Below, one piece after another: positions 8,576 through 18,859 of a stretch of 64,000 nucleotides of DNA; the stretch's first letter is position 1; every line of letters starts with the position of its first letter. Source of the DNA: Planctomycetota bacterium (lineage in GTDB: Bacteria > Planctomycetota > Planctomycetia > Pirellulales > Pirellulaceae); NCBI GenBank assembly GCA_014381825.1, contig JACNKX010000094.1, positions 1 to 64,000 of the forward strand. Reading direction: 5' to 3'. The translations under genes were made by a program, and so were the position numbers. The notes beneath the pieces were generated by a model, which ran no database searches, was not told where the DNA came from, and saw nothing but the letters and a program-made list of their open reading frames with translations.

Positions 8576-9822
8576 AATGCGTTCAGCGCCTGGAGCAATC
8601 GGTTAACTTCTTCGTCCGTGTTGTAATGCACCAACCCAATTCGCACCATCCCTTCGGGCTCTAGTTCCAATGTCTCGGTGATCTGTAAGGCGTAGTAGTT
8701 GCCGTGCCAAACGAAGATGCCTGCGTCACCCAATCGCCCGGCGATCTCTGTAGCGGTGAGTCGCTTGTGTGTAATAGAGACCGTCGGCAATCGCTCGCTG
8801 AACCGACTCGGATCGGTGATACCTCGCACTTGGACTTCGTCGATTGCTTGCAAACCCGCCAATAGCTTCGTCACGAGGCCTTGTTCATATTCACCCACCG
8901 CTTGATACGAAGCCTTTATAGCCGCTCGTCGATCGAGTGTTTGGTCGCTCGAAACGTCACGCCCTAAGTCAGCCAAATACTCAACGGCCGCCAACACTCC
9001 TGCGATGCATTCGTGATTCTGCGTTCCTGTCATCCACTTTTCCGGCAAGTCGTCCGAAGCCGGGCGCAGTTTATACGCGGTCAGCTTCTCCAAAACGTCT
9101 CGACGTCCCCACGTGATCCCGATGTGAGGTCCGAAAAATTTGTAAGCCGAGCAGGCGAGAAAATCGCAGCCGAAATCGTCGACATCGATCAATGCGTGGG
9201 GGGCGTAATGAACCGCATCAAGGAAGCTCAACGCGCCGACATCGCGCGCCATGGCGCAAATCTCTCGCACCGGATTGACGCTCCCCGTGGAATTCGACGC
9301 GCAGCCGACTGCGACCAATCGCGTCTTGTCCGAGAACTTCGAGCGAAAGTCTTCCATGTCGAGCGTGCAATCGTCGTGGTCAAACTCGACATAGCGAACC
9401 GTCGCTCCAGCGTCGTTCGCCGCCAGCGCCCACGGAGTGACATTGGCGTCATGGTCCAGTCGTGTAACGATGACTTCATCGCCGACGTTCCAGGTCTTTG
9501 ACAGCGCGCGCGACAACGCGAACGTCAACGTCGTCATATTGGGGCCGAAAGAAACACAATCGGCATCATCCGCACCGAGGAGATCCGCGACCGCGCGGTG
9601 AGCTTCGTCGAGCATCGCGTCGCTTTCGCGACTTGTCGCAAACAATCCGCCGTGATTGGCATTGCGATGCGAAAGGTAATCTCCGATTGCATCAATGACC
9701 CTTTGCGGAACTTGCGTGCCCGCGGGGCCATCGAAATACACGACAGGAGTTTCATCATGCTGTCTGGACAATGCCGGAAAGTGCTGCCGGAGCGCAGTGA
9801 CTTGTTGTTGCGTGAGTTGCAT
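8572..9822 (-). CDS. SufS/CsdA-like PLP enzyme lacking the usual cysteine
   Basis: Fold-type I PLP enzyme of 416 residues, close to the cysteine desulfurase-like subfamily (TIGR01976 type). The PLP lysine is Lys228 in CSAYKFFGPHIG, and the cofactor Asp/His pair is in LDAVHYAPH (Asp202, His205). The N-terminal YFDGPAGTQVP is also typical. In true SufS enzymes a cysteine lies on a C-terminal loop (pattern RSGHHCAQP); the matching place here reads VWHGNYYALQI, with no cysteine. The enzyme may therefore not be a persulfide-forming desulfurase but another C-S or C-N lyase or transferase. It is first in a coupled pair with the DUF971 gene. Confidence 0.85.
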   Translation of the reverse strand: MQLTQQQVTALRQHFPALSRQHDETPVVYFDGPAGTQVPQRVIDAIGDYLSHRNANHGGLFATSRESDAMLDEAHRAVADLLGADDADCVSFGPNMTTLTFALSRALSKTWNVGDEVIVTRLDHDANVTPWALAANDAGATVRYVEFDHDDCTLDMEDFRSKFSDKTRLVAVGCASNSTGSVNPVREICAMARDVGALSFLDAVHYAPHALIDVDDFGCDFLACSAYKFFGPHIGITWGRRDVLEKLTAYKLRPASDDLPEKWMTGTQNHECIAGVLAAVEYLADLGRDVSSDQTLDRRAAIKASYQAVGEYEQGLVTKLLAGLQAIDEVQVRGITDPSRFSERLPTVSITHKRLTATEIAGRLGDAGIFVWHGNYYALQITETLELEPEGMVRIGLVHYNTDEEVNRLLQALNAL

Positions 9823-9890
9823 GGGGCGATTGAGTTAGCGGTCTCGATGGCTGTGGACAGAGATTGTTGACGAAGCAGCGAATGGGCGTG

Positions 9891-11165
9891 TTACCTTTGA
9901 TCGATGAAGCGTTTACCTTTCCCCTCAAACCTTGGTAGCGAACCAATCTCGACGGTTTCAACATCGATGCGCAGGCCCAGCCGCAGCTGAAGTTCTTTCG
10001 CGATCCGAGTCGGTTCGTTTAACCGATCCTCAACTTCGATACTGAGCGCGTCCATCTCGCCGTCTCTGGTTGCTGTGATCCGGTACTCGATCACATGTGG
10101 AAAGCTATGCAGGATCTGTTCGATGGAACTTGGAAAGATGTTGACACCTCGAATAATCATCATGTCGTCAGCCCGCCCGATAACTCCACCGTCCAAAAAG
10201 ACGAATCGATTCGAATTCGACGAGTTCCAACTTGGTCTCACCAAATCGCCCGTGCGATATCGAATGACGGGGCTGCCGGCACGACCGAGCGTGGTCAACA
10301 CAAGTTCCGCAAGTTCTCCCTCGCTCGCCGCAGTGCCGGACTCGACGGATAAGAACTCGGCGATGAACTCGCTCTCGATGATATGCAAGCCTCGCTGTTC
10401 TACGTCGGCGTAGCCCCACGGCCCGACTTCCGAAGCGCCACTGTGGTCGACGACTTTCGCATTCCAAGCCGATTCGATTCGCTCGCGGACAGCAGGCAAG
10501 GAGCCGCCCGGTTCGCCCGCGACGATGATTCGCTGTACGTCAAACGAAGCGAGATTAATGTCGTTCTCGGCTGCCACCTCAACCATGTGAAGCGCATACG
10601 TTGGCGTACAACAGATCGTTGTCACTTGGTTATTGCGGATCGTGTCGAGTCTTGCGAGCGTACCTAGCCCGCCGCCCGGTATGACCAGACAACCTCTTGC
10701 CACCGCCGCATCAAACGCACTCCAGAATCCAATGAAAGGCCCAAAGGAGAAGGCCATGAAGACACGATCGGTCGCAGTCAGTTCTGCCGCGTCTAGCACA
10801 AACTGCCACGTTTTGATCCACCACTGCCAATCACTGTCCGTGTCGAGGACGACCAGCGCGTGGCCGCGCGTTCCGGATGTTCGATGGAAGCGTGTGTATT
10901 GTTCGACGGGATAGGTCAGGTTCTTGGCGAAGTCGCCATTGCGGCTACTTCGAATCAATTCGTCTTTGAAGGTAAACGGCAACTGGTCCAGATTAGCGAG
11001 CGATTTGAGGGGAAGATCGACGCCGGATAACTTCGACGCATAGAACGTGTTGTGCGGCAAGATCGTACTCAGCAACTCGTTTATCTTGTCCAGCTGAAGT
11101 TTCGCAAGCTCACTCGCGTCAAGCGATTCGAGTTCCCGGCGTCGTTCGTAGTTTGATTCAAGCAT
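9891..11165 (-). CDS. Phenylacetate-CoA ligase-like adenylating enzyme
   Basis: AMP-forming ligase of the PaaK branch, 424 residues from the ATG at 11165; the frame is open to 11255, but the extra 30 residues do not resemble the family. Visible marks are FHRTSGTRGHALVVLDTDSD (the P-loop-like phosphate-binding segment, STGTTG in other members), YRTGDLVRPSW and the C-terminal GRADDMMIIRGVNIFPSSIE hinge with the mobile domain. PaaK-type enzymes activate aryl or other carboxylic acids to acyl-CoA via acyl-AMP. The acid is not evident and no phenylacetate degradation genes are nearby. It lies 68 bases from the upstream boundary of the PLP enzyme gene on the same strand. Confidence 0.82.
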   Translation of the reverse strand: MLESNYERRRELESLDASELAKLQLDKINELLSTILPHNTFYASKLSGVDLPLKSLANLDQLPFTFKDELIRSSRNGDFAKNLTYPVEQYTRFHRTSGTRGHALVVLDTDSDWQWWIKTWQFVLDAAELTATDRVFMAFSFGPFIGFWSAFDAAVARGCLVIPGGGLGTLARLDTIRNNQVTTICCTPTYALHMVEVAAENDINLASFDVQRIIVAGEPGGSLPAVRERIESAWNAKVVDHSGASEVGPWGYADVEQRGLHIIESEFIAEFLSVESGTAASEGELAELVLTTLGRAGSPVIRYRTGDLVRPSWNSSNSNRFVFLDGGVIGRADDMMIIRGVNIFPSSIEQILHSFPHVIEYRITATRDGEMDALSIEVEDRLNEPTRIAKELQLRLGLRIDVETVEIGSLPRFEGKGKRFIDQR

Positions 11166-11325
11166 GTCAGCATGATAAGAGTTGGCTCGGCGGTGAAACA
11201 AGGTGAGGGAAAGGAGCACCGTGTACGAACCCCCTGATCTTTTCGCCATCGCCAACTATGATGGATGCAACCGCCGGCGTTGCGGGCAGACGCCTTGTTG
11301 CCTCCCCTCGTAGAGACCGTCCTCC

Positions 11326-12570
11326 ATGACCGAATCGCCCCGCAAAGGCTCGCTGCTCGTCATCTTCTTGACGGTTTTCGTTGACCTACTTGGGTTTGGC
11401 ATGGTGATCCCGCTACTTCCCATCTATGCCGACCAGTTCACGGTCGACGAACTAGGTTGGCAGCTGGGAGCACTGATGGCGAGCTTCTCGGTGATGCAAT
11501 TCTTTTGCGCGCCATTGTGGGGACGCTTGTCCGACCGAATTGGTCGGCGGCCCGTGTTAATGATCGGACTCGCCGGTTCCGTCGTATTTTATCTTCTGTT
11601 CGGCGTTGCCACGTTGTTGAAGAGTTTGCCACTGCTGTTTGTTGCGAGAATTGGTGCTGGCATTGCCGGGGCGACGATCTCGACCGCCCAAGCCTACATC
11701 GCCGACACCACGTCGTTGGAGAATCGCTCCAAAGGGATGGCATTAATCGGAATGGGGTTTGGACTCGGATTTACATTTGGGCCGCTGCTGGGTTTCCTTG
11801 CCGTTCCAAGTGAAAGCGCCGCTCCCGGTCCGTGGCCCGGCTATGTGGCCGCAATCCTTTCGGCGATCGCTCTCGGTTTGGCGGCGTTTCTACTTCCTGA
11901 GTCGAAGCACGCTGATAGCGAAGCGGCGGGCAAGAAGATTATCGACGTGGAGGCTTTTCGCGTCGCGTTGTCGGTTCCTTCCGTCGCATTGATTCTCATT
12001 GCGTTGTTCGTTTGCATCTTCTCGTTTGGCAACTTTGAAACGACGCTTTCCATGCTTATCAAGGGCGGAGAGAAGGTCGGCGATAGCCCGTTTGAGTTTA
12101 GTTGGAAGAGTGTTTGTTTAACGTACGCGTTCATCGGGTTCACGCTCGCCGTGGTGCAAGGTGGAGTGGTTCGTCGGTTAGCAGGGCGGACGAGCGAAGG
12201 GACGTTAGCCGCAACTGGGGCGTTAATCGAAGTCGTCGGATTCGGATTGATGCTCGCCGCGATTTCTCGCGGATCGACCACTATGCTATTCGCCGCTTTG
12301 GCGGTTGTCGTGACAGGTTTTTCTTTCATGCAGCCGAATCTCAATGCGCTGCTTTCACGCCGCAGCGATCCCGAAAAACAAGGGATGATTCTTGGTGTGG
12401 GGCAAAGCGTTAGTTCACTTGCCAGAATCTTTGGCTCGGGGCTTGGCATACCGCTCCTGAAGATGCAGATTGCGATGCCCTATTATGTCGCGACGGGACT
12501 GATGGGATTGGGATTGCTGCTTGTCGTGATTGCATCGCGTGCGGGGAAGGATTATGCGGCTTCGACGTGA
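11326..12570 (+). CDS. MFS transporter (TetA/DHA1-like)
   Basis: A 414-residue 12-helix major facilitator. The helix 2-3 loop has GRLSDRIGRRPVLM, a textbook MFS motif A, and helix 5 carries GMGFGLGFTFGPLLGG-like residues (motif C), which mark drug/proton antiporters of the DHA1 branch. The N-terminus MTESPRKGSLLVIFLTVFVDLLGFGMVIPLLP matches tetracycline-resistance type exporters in length and layout. It is divergent from the PaaK-like gene. The substrate cannot be deduced; similarity to TetA does not prove resistance function. Confidence 0.9.
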   Translation: MTESPRKGSLLVIFLTVFVDLLGFGMVIPLLPIYADQFTVDELGWQLGALMASFSVMQFFCAPLWGRLSDRIGRRPVLMIGLAGSVVFYLLFGVATLLKSLPLLFVARIGAGIAGATISTAQAYIADTTSLENRSKGMALIGMGFGLGFTFGPLLGFLAVPSESAAPGPWPGYVAAILSAIALGLAAFLLPESKHADSEAAGKKIIDVEAFRVALSVPSVALILIALFVCIFSFGNFETTLSMLIKGGEKVGDSPFEFSWKSVCLTYAFIGFTLAVVQGGVVRRLAGRTSEGTLAATGALIEVVGFGLMLAAISRGSTTMLFAALAVVVTGFSFMQPNLNALLSRRSDPEKQGMILGVGQSVSSLARIFGSGLGIPLLKMQIAMPYYVATGLMGLGLLLVVIASRAGKDYAAST

Positions 12571-12658
12571 GCAATCAAGAATGGCGTCAACAATCGCGTA
12601 TCGCCGAACTCGCAGCCTTAGCGGTCAGCAAACGGTTGGGTTGCCCGTCCAAATCGCG

Positions 12659-15600
12659 TTACGACTTCCCAAAGCCTCCTCCGCCTGGAGTCTTAATGGT
12701 TAATCTGTCGCCAACATCGAGTTTCAGATGAACTGAGCCCGCAAGTTTTTCATCGCGGCCATCCGCGTACTGAATTGAGTTGGCACCACCTTGCCCGGAT
12801 GATCCACCGGCCACGCCGTACGGATTATACAAACCGCGACGCTCACAAAGTGTCGAAAGTTGTAATGGCTTGAGAAAGTCGATGCGCCGAACGATGCCAT
12901 CGCCACCTCGATGTTTGCCACCGCCGCCCGACCCAAGCCGAATCGAAAACTCTTTCAACCGAACCGGATATCGTTGCTCGAGGATCTCTGGGTCGGTGAG
13001 CCGAGTGTTTGTCATGTGCGTGTGAACGGCGTCAGCTCCATCCGAATCAACGGTCGCTCCGGCACCGCCACCAATCGTTTCGTAGTAGCCAAACGACTCG
13101 TCGCCAAAAAGCAGATTGTTCATAGTCCCTTGGCTGGCTGCTGCGATGCCGAATGCGCCAAGCAGTACGTCGACGACTCGCTGTGATGTCTCGACATTAC
13201 CACCGGCGACCGCAGCGCATTGCTCCGGCGAAGCACCTTCCGGAGGGTTCAATAGACAAGTGGGCAATACAATCTCGACGGGAGCCAAGACGCCTTGATT
13301 CAGTGGAATGTCTTCATCGATCAAGCACCGTAAACAATACATGACGGCGGCCGTAACGATGGCCCGGTTCGCGTTCAGATTGCCCGATAGCACGGGGCCC
13401 GTGCCAGTGAAGTCAATCGTCGCCGTCTCGCCCTTAACGGTAACGTTCACCGCGATCGGCGAGCCGTCGTCAAGGTGATCGACGAATTGATGCTGACCGT
13501 CTGGGAACCGCGAGATTGCGTTCCGAGTTTTCTGCTCGGCCGCGCTCTGAATGTGCCGCATGTAGGCATCGACGACCGTCCACGAGTAGCGGTCGATTAA
13601 TCGCAGTAGATCGTGCGAGCCCTGTCGATTTGCCGCGATCTGCGAGGAGATGTCGGCCAGATTGTCTTCCACATTGCGAGTGGGATGTGGCCCTGCAAGC
13701 AGTAGGTCACGCAACTGGTCGATTCGCAGCCCGCCGTCATCGACGACCTTGAAGTTCCGGACTAGCACTCCTTCTTCCGCTAGGTTGTTCGAGAAGGGCG
13801 GCATCGATCCAGGGGTAATGCCACCGATTTCAGCGTGATGCGCTCGGCTCGCCGTGAAGAAACGCAATTCGTGTGTCGTCTCATCATGAACTGGGGTCAC
13901 GACAGTTACATCGGGAAGATGCGAACCGCCGCGATACGGATCGTTCGTGACGACGACGTCACCTGATCGCATGTCCGGGTTGTCGGCAATTATCCGTTTG
14001 ATCGTTTCACTCATCGCGCCAAGATGAACAGGGATATGTGGGGCGTTCACCACAAGATCGCCAGTCTTTGTGAACAACGCACAGCTGAAGTCGAGTCGCT
14101 CTTTGACGTTCACGCTGCTTGATGTATTTCGGAGCGTGATCCCCATCTGTTCGGCAATGCCGGCAAAGTGGTTGTTGAATATTTCCAGTAAGATCGGAGA
14201 GGGGGAAGTGGGGAGAGAGGAGGAACTCTCGTAATCATCCTTGTCTCCTTCTCCTTGTCTCCCGCGATCCTCGTCGCCGAAAGCGCACAACAGCAGTTCA
14301 CCTTCAGAAAGCACCTCCGCCCGCCAGCCGGGATCGATCACCGTTGTCGAGACATCTTCCAGTACGATCGCTGGCCCGTGGACGAGGTTTCCTGGTTGAA
14401 GCGCGTTGCGTTGATAGATCGGTGTATCGTGTTTCTGGCCACCGAAACATACCTGCGTATGGCGAAGTGGGTTCGGATATGAGGTCGTCGCGTTTTGCTG
14501 AGAAGTTGGGAGCGAAATCGTTGATCGCCCGATCACCTCAACGCGCGCGGTCACGATCTCCAGTGATCGATCTTCATGGACGTACCCGTAAAGTTGCTGA
14601 TGTTCCCTCAGAAACGCTGCGCGATAGTCGTTATTATGCGGTTGCCGTACGGAAAGGCACGCATTCAGACCTTGGAAGCGGATATCGATCGAAGCGTTCG
14701 ATTCAATCGACTCCGCAGCAATGCCCTCGGCGAGTACTTTGTCGCGAGCAGTTCGCGTTAGTCGATTGAATGTGAGTTCCAAGTCGGCGAGTGTTTCGGT
14801 GGTGAAGGGTTGGTAAACACCTACTGCCTCGTGACGCACCACGTTCGCCATTCCCGCACCCAGGGCACTTAAGATGCCAGAATCGGGGTGATTCAAGATT
14901 TTGTGAATCTCCAGTTCTGCCGCGATCGCGCACGCGTGTTGTGGTGCCGCACCGCCAAAGGCGACGAGTACATAGTCGCTGGGGTCGTAGCCTTTCGCGA
15001 TCGAGATCGATCGAATCGCCTTGGCCATATTGGCATTTGCGACTTGAAGGAAACCATCAGCGAGTTCGGTCGGCGAGAAGCGAGTTCGCGTCGTGACCCC
15101 AATTTCATCTCGCAGTTCGAGGAGCCGTTGCTCGATGACGTCGGTCGGTTGCAACGGAATTGGAAAGTGGTCGGGCAGCACTTTGCCGAGGAAGAGATTG
15201 ATGTCGGTCACCGTCAGCGGACCACCTCGGCCGTAACAAAGAGGACCGGGATCGGAACCGGCGCTTTGCGGGCCGACGCAAAGCTTCACACCATCGAACC
15301 AGCAAACTGAACCGCCGCCAGCGGCAACGGTTTCGATGGCCATCATCGGCGCTACGACTCGAACGCCAGCTTTCTCTGTTTCATATTCCAGCTCATATCG
15401 TCCGTCGAATCGCGAAACGTCGGTGCTCGTACCACCCATGTCAAAGCCGATCGCCCGTCCAAAGCCAGCAGCTGTGGCGACCTGCGAGAATCCGACAACT
15501 CCACCGGCAGGGCCGGAAAGGATGCAGTCCTTGCCCGAGAACTGTTCGGCAAGATTCAAACCGCCAGCTGACGTTAACAATCGCAACTCGCTCGCCTCGC

Positions 15601-16507
15601 CCAGCGACTCTCGCAGCACTGCGACATAATCACGGAGTACAGGAGTCAGATACGCGTCGACGACCGTCGTATCGCCTCGCGACACGATCTTGATGAACGG
15701 TGCGACTCGGCTCGAGATGCTAATCTCCTGAAAGCCAACGTCGCGAGCGATTGCTTCCACGAGCGCTTCATGGTCCGCGAAACGATACGCGTGCATGAGG
15801 CAAATCGCGAGCGAGTCGATACCCTCGTCGCGAAGCTTCTGTAGCGACTCACGGATTGCCTCGGGGTTCGCCGGCACCAGAACTTCACCCGCGGCGGAAA
15901 CTCGTTCGTCGATCTCAATTGATTGTTCGAATAATGGTTCTGGCTTCTTGATAGCCAGGTCGAACAATCGCGGACGATTCTGATAGCCGATCCGCAGGAT
16001 ATCACCGAATCCTAGCGTTGTCACGAACGCAGTTCTCGCGCCCGTTCGCGTGAGCAGTGCGTTGGTACCTCTCGTTGTCCCGAGTCGCACCGAGACCGGA
16101 GGGATTGGCTGATCCAACCGGCTGCCGAGCGACATCCGGATCGCAACAATTGGCGCAAGCTCTTCGGCGGTCAGTTCGAATAGTTGTCCTGGATTCGGTG
16201 TAACTGCGAGAGAACTGCTGAGTCGTAATGCGCTCTCGGTGGCCGAGTAAGACGCCACCTGAGATTCGGCGACGACTCGCCCATCATCGCCGAGCAGCCG
16301 AAATCGGTATCCCCTCCAGAAGTCATCGGGCTCGCTGTTGAGCGGAGAAACAATTCGCTCGCAGGTTGAACCATCGCCGACGCTTCCCTTTGTCACACCC
16401 GAACTTAGAAGCTTCTTGCGAATGAGCGATCCATCTGGACGCCGAGCGATACAGTCGGTGAACGTACCACCGACGTCAATCCAAAACTGCCAACGCTCTG
16501 TGGACAT
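12659..16507 (-). CDS. 5-oxoprolinase / hydantoinase A-B fusion
   Basis: A 1282-residue ATP-dependent amidohydrolase combining HyuA (about 1-690) and HyuB (about 750-1282) modules, as in eukaryotic-type 5-oxoprolinase, which opens 5-oxoproline to glutamate. The HyuA nucleotide-binding start is [19 protein letters not shown]; later parts include [12 protein letters not shown] and [16 protein letters not shown]. The HyuB part shows [36 protein letters not shown] and the C-terminal [16 protein letters not shown]. The modules are joined by an Arg/Gly/Asp then Ser/Pro linker at about 14,195-14,275 that looks repeat-derived. It follows the propeller gene by 3 bases. Activity on 5-oxoproline versus hydantoins cannot be told. 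Confidence 0.9.
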   Translation of the reverse strand: MSTERWQFWIDVGGTFTDCIARRPDGSLIRKKLLSSGVTKGSVGDGSTCERIVSPLNSEPDDFWRGYRFRLLGDDGRVVAESQVASYSATESALRLSSSLAVTPNPGQLFELTAEELAPIVAIRMSLGSRLDQPIPPVSVRLGTTRGTNALLTRTGARTAFVTTLGFGDILRIGYQNRPRLFDLAIKKPEPLFEQSIEIDERVSAAGEVLVPANPEAIRESLQKLRDEGIDSLAICLMHAYRFADHEALVEAIARDVGFQEISISSRVAPFIKIVSRGDTTVVDAYLTPVLRDYVAVLRESLGEASELRLLTSAGGLNLAEQFSGKDCILSGPAGGVVGFSQVATAAGFGRAIGFDMGGTSTDVSRFDGRYELEYETEKAGVRVVAPMMAIETVAAGGGSVCWFDGVKLCVGPQSAGSDPGPLCYGRGGPLTVTDINLFLGKVLPDHFPIPLQPTDVIEQRLLELRDEIGVTTRTRFSPTELADGFLQVANANMAKAIRSISIAKGYDPSDYVLVAFGGAAPQHACAIAAELEIHKILNHPDSGILSALGAGMANVVRHEAVGVYQPFTTETLADLELTFNRLTRTARDKVLAEGIAAESIESNASIDIRFQGLNACLSVRQPHNNDYRAAFLREHQQLYGYVHEDRSLEIVTARVEVIGRSTISLPTSQQNATTSYPNPLRHTQVCFGGQKHDTPIYQRNALQPGNLVHGPAIVLEDVSTTVIDPGWRAEVLSEGELLLCAFGDEDRGRQGEGDKDDYESSSSLPTSPSPILLEIFNNHFAGIAEQMGITLRNTSSSVNVKERLDFSCALFTKTGDLVVNAPHIPVHLGAMSETIKRIIADNPDMRSGDVVVTNDPYRGGSHLPDVTVVTPVHDETTHELRFFTASRAHHAEIGGITPGSMPPFSNNLAEEGVLVRNFKVVDDGGLRIDQLRDLLLAGPHPTRNVEDNLADISSQIAANRQGSHDLLRLIDRYSWTVVDAYMRHIQSAAEQKTRNAISRFPDGQHQFVDHLDDGSPIAVNVTVKGETATIDFTGTGPVLSGNLNANRAIVTAAVMYCLRCLIDEDIPLNQGVLAPVEIVLPTCLLNPPEGASPEQCAAVAGGNVETSQRVVDVLLGAFGIAAASQGTMNNLLFGDESFGYYETIGGGAGATVDSDGADAVHTHMTNTRLTDPEILEQRYPVRLKEFSIRLGSGGGGKHRGGDGIVRRIDFLKPLQLSTLCERRGLYNPYGVAGGSSGQGGANSIQYADGRDEKLAGSVHLKLDVGDRLTIKTPGGGGFGKS
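14195..14275. repeat. Purine/pyrimidine tract forming the oxoprolinase linker
   Basis: In the coding strand a purine-rich run (units like GGAGACAAGG) is followed by a pyrimidine-rich run (CTCCTCTCTCC, CTTCCCCCTCTCC), together able to pair as a loose hairpin. It encodes the [20 protein letters not shown]-type linker between the HyuA and HyuB modules. Composition and symmetry suggest a mobile short repeat absorbed into the gene. Confidence 0.5.
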
Positions 16508-16510
16508 TGA

Positions 16511-17803
16511 CTACCGAGCCAATGCGACGGATTCTTTGCCACCGACGCAAATCAGATGCGAGTAAGTGCGGAGGAATAGCTTGCCGCCTGACACGGCTGG
16601 TGTGGAACGGCTTGGTTCGCCGAGGTCATTTTTGGCGAGCAGCTTGTACTCTTTCTCATCGGCGGCGATGACCCAGACCACACCGTCTTCGTCCAGACAA
16701 TAAATCCGATCACGCACGCGAATCGGCGAACCAGAGAACGCAGCTTCCGTGCGCTCGAGCCAACGGATCTTTCCGGTTGGTGCGTCGAAGCAGGCAGCAA
16801 ATCCTTGATCGTACAAGCAGAAAACAGCATCGCCCTTTGCGATCAGAGAAGGAACGTACGGCGCTTTGAAGGTGCCACTGTTTTTCAATTCGTAAGCGAC
16901 CGCGGGCTGTTTTCCCGGCTTAATCGCAGCCACGTAGTTGCCGGAGTAACCACCCGATCCGGTCGATCCGAAGATGTGCCCGCCCGCGGTAATCGGTGAG
17001 CCAACCGTTCGCATCTTGAATACGCCTTCGATGGCCCAGTTCTTTTCGCCCGTATTCGGGTCGAGGCTGAAGACACCGTTGCCTGTGCTGATACAAACCA
17101 ACTCGTCGGTTCCGCCTTCAGGAGCGTAGATGAAAGGGACGGAGTAGCAGACGTTCATGCTCACCAGCGGCGTGCGCCAGACTTCCTCGCCCGTATCACG
17201 CTTGAAGGCCATCATGAAACTGTCGCCGGGTTTCTCACCGTCCTTTAGCTGATTCGCCTGCTGCGAATTGTGCAAGATCACGAGATCGTCGTACAGAATT
17301 GGAGATGCACCAAACCCGTGCTGGCTAACCCAGCGGCCAAGGTTCACGCTCCACGCTTCCGTGCCGTCGTGATTGAAGGCCTTGAAACTCGTCTCAGATG
17401 GCGTCGACCAGCCAACATAGGCATGCTTTGCATCGACGGCGGGCGAAGACGAAGCAAAGCTGCTACGAATGTGCAAGTGATGCGATTCAGACTTGTATTC
17501 TTTCCGCCACACTTGCGAGCCATCGATTGCGCTGTAGCACAGCATGTAACGCGTTGCCGTGTCAGGATCGGCGCTCAACAGGAAAACCTTGTCTCCCCAA
17601 ATCGCGGGCGACGAATGACCGAGTCCCGGAATTTCTGATTTCCAATTGTAATCGGCCTCAGTCCACTTCACGGGGATCGTAGCTGCTTCGCTCACGCCCG
17701 TGCCATTGGGACCTCGAAAGCGCGCCCATTCCTGAGCTTCGACGATTCCAGATGTGAGTTGTAGCGCGCCGATAAGACAGATGAGTGCAACGTAAGAACG
17801 CAT
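16511..17803 (-). CDS. Exported PQQ-type beta-propeller protein
   Basis: A 430-residue protein with a signal peptide (MRSYVALICLIGALQLTSGIVEA) followed by repeated propeller blades: WARFRGPNGTGVSEAATIPV at the start, then blade strands such as CYSAIDGSQVWRKEY, AFKRDTGEEVWRTPL, SLDPNTGEKNWAIEG and CFDAPTGKIRWLER. The GxxxW blade pattern is that of quinoprotein/BamB-like propellers, abundant in planctomycetes. No catalytic residues of quinoprotein dehydrogenases are evident, so a binding or scaffold role is more likely than redox activity. It is the first gene of a tight pair with the oxoprolinase, although the functional link is unclear. Confidence 0.85.
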   Translation of the reverse strand: MRSYVALICLIGALQLTSGIVEAQEWARFRGPNGTGVSEAATIPVKWTEADYNWKSEIPGLGHSSPAIWGDKVFLLSADPDTATRYMLCYSAIDGSQVWRKEYKSESHHLHIRSSFASSSPAVDAKHAYVGWSTPSETSFKAFNHDGTEAWSVNLGRWVSQHGFGASPILYDDLVILHNSQQANQLKDGEKPGDSFMMAFKRDTGEEVWRTPLVSMNVCYSVPFIYAPEGGTDELVCISTGNGVFSLDPNTGEKNWAIEGVFKMRTVGSPITAGGHIFGSTGSGGYSGNYVAAIKPGKQPAVAYELKNSGTFKAPYVPSLIAKGDAVFCLYDQGFAACFDAPTGKIRWLERTEAAFSGSPIRVRDRIYCLDEDGVVWVIAADEKEYKLLAKNDLGEPSRSTPAVSGGKLFLRTYSHLICVGGKESVALAR

Positions 17804-18022
17804 TGCGTGGACCCTTCGTTCGGGAGGGAAATGGGGCAGGGGTTGTATGACAGGAATGGTAACTTAGCGAGCCGACAGATGCCAGAGTCCAGTAGCTCGG
17901 TTGCTTGACGCCTGCTCGATTTTCACGCACCCCTTTGATTCTCCGAAACCAGACATTTACGTGACGCCGTGTTTCTGATTCGTTAACCTATTTGGTCTTC
18001 GTCCGCACGGAGAGTTCGTCGA

Positions 18023-18847
18023 ATGGGAGGCCGCCCCGATATGGATACGCCGCGTCACGAGTACGATTTCGTCGCCAACGCCTACGCGCCACCACAGCCC
18101 GACGCGACGGGGCCTCTAGCTGATTTTCGTGACGAGGCTGCTGCGTCGAGTGTTCGGTTAGTTGCCGAGTCGTTCGGTCGGCGGCCAGAAGATCTTGGCG
18201 AGTCGCTCTGTTTGCCTGTCGAGAATCCGGCTGATTTGCGTGGAATCAAATGGTCGTTGCTGCTTCGTCTGGTATTCGGCGTCGGCGGCATCGCTGTAGG
18301 GGGCATTCTCGCCCTGGCTTTACAGAAGATGCCAGAATGGAAAGAACAGTTCGAGGCTCTGATACTTTCCGTTGCAATGTGTTTTTCGATCGGCGGGATC
18401 GGCCTGCTGTTGACGGCGGCCACGGTTGGACGAAGTTTCTCACGCCGCAGAATCGGGGATCGCTATGATGCGCTGTGGGCACTTGGCAGCGCGATCAAGC
18501 CATTGGGCGTTTCGGTTGAAGACGCAAGTACGTTTGAGAAGATGAAGCTAGTTCCCGAAGATCTCGCGTGGATCGGCTTCGATCGATCTCGGCGAATGTT
18601 ATTGATCGAGGGCATTCGGTATCGCTACCTGATCCACTCGGAGGACGTCTTGGACATCGAGCAAGTGGCCGGTGCGACGACTACGGGAATCGCAATCTCT
18701 TATCTCATTGACACAACGACTCTGAAAATCGCTTTGCAGTACGACAGCGTAAAGCACGAACTCCGCCGCCAAACGATTGGCGCTCGCGTTGATCCGCTCA
18801 TGAAGCCGATCACCGAGACGCTCGTTGAGCAAGCAACTTTGGTCTGA
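18023..18847 (+). CDS. Membrane protein of unknown function
   Basis: A 274-residue protein with no family I recognise. Two hydrophobic helices lie at about residues 84-104 (LLRLVFGVGGIAVGGILALAL) and 115-135 (LILSVAMCFSIGGIGLLLTAA). Before them is an acidic/proline-containing cytoplasmic segment; after them a soluble domain of about 130 residues with beta-strand-like patterns (WIGFDRSRRMLLIEGIRYRY). Two starts are possible, 18023 and the in-frame ATG at 18041; GGAGAG eight bases before 18023 supports the first. It is convergent with the YheT gene and 12 bases from it. Confidence 0.7.
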   Translation: MGGRPDMDTPRHEYDFVANAYAPPQPDATGPLADFRDEAAASSVRLVAESFGRRPEDLGESLCLPVENPADLRGIKWSLLLRLVFGVGGIAVGGILALALQKMPEWKEQFEALILSVAMCFSIGGIGLLLTAATVGRSFSRRRIGDRYDALWALGSAIKPLGVSVEDASTFEKMKLVPEDLAWIGFDRSRRMLLIEGIRYRYLIHSEDVLDIEQVAGATTTGIAISYLIDTTTLKIALQYDSVKHELRRQTIGARVDPLMKPITETLVEQATLV

Positions 18848-18859
18848 TTCAATGCTGCT

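Noticed and set aside
8572-9822. Assignment as SufS cysteine desulfurase
   Set aside because: The active-site cysteine loop is missing and no suf genes are nearby.
11841-12449. 202-residue minus-strand frame
   Set aside because: Antisense to the MFS transporter; no recognisable domain.
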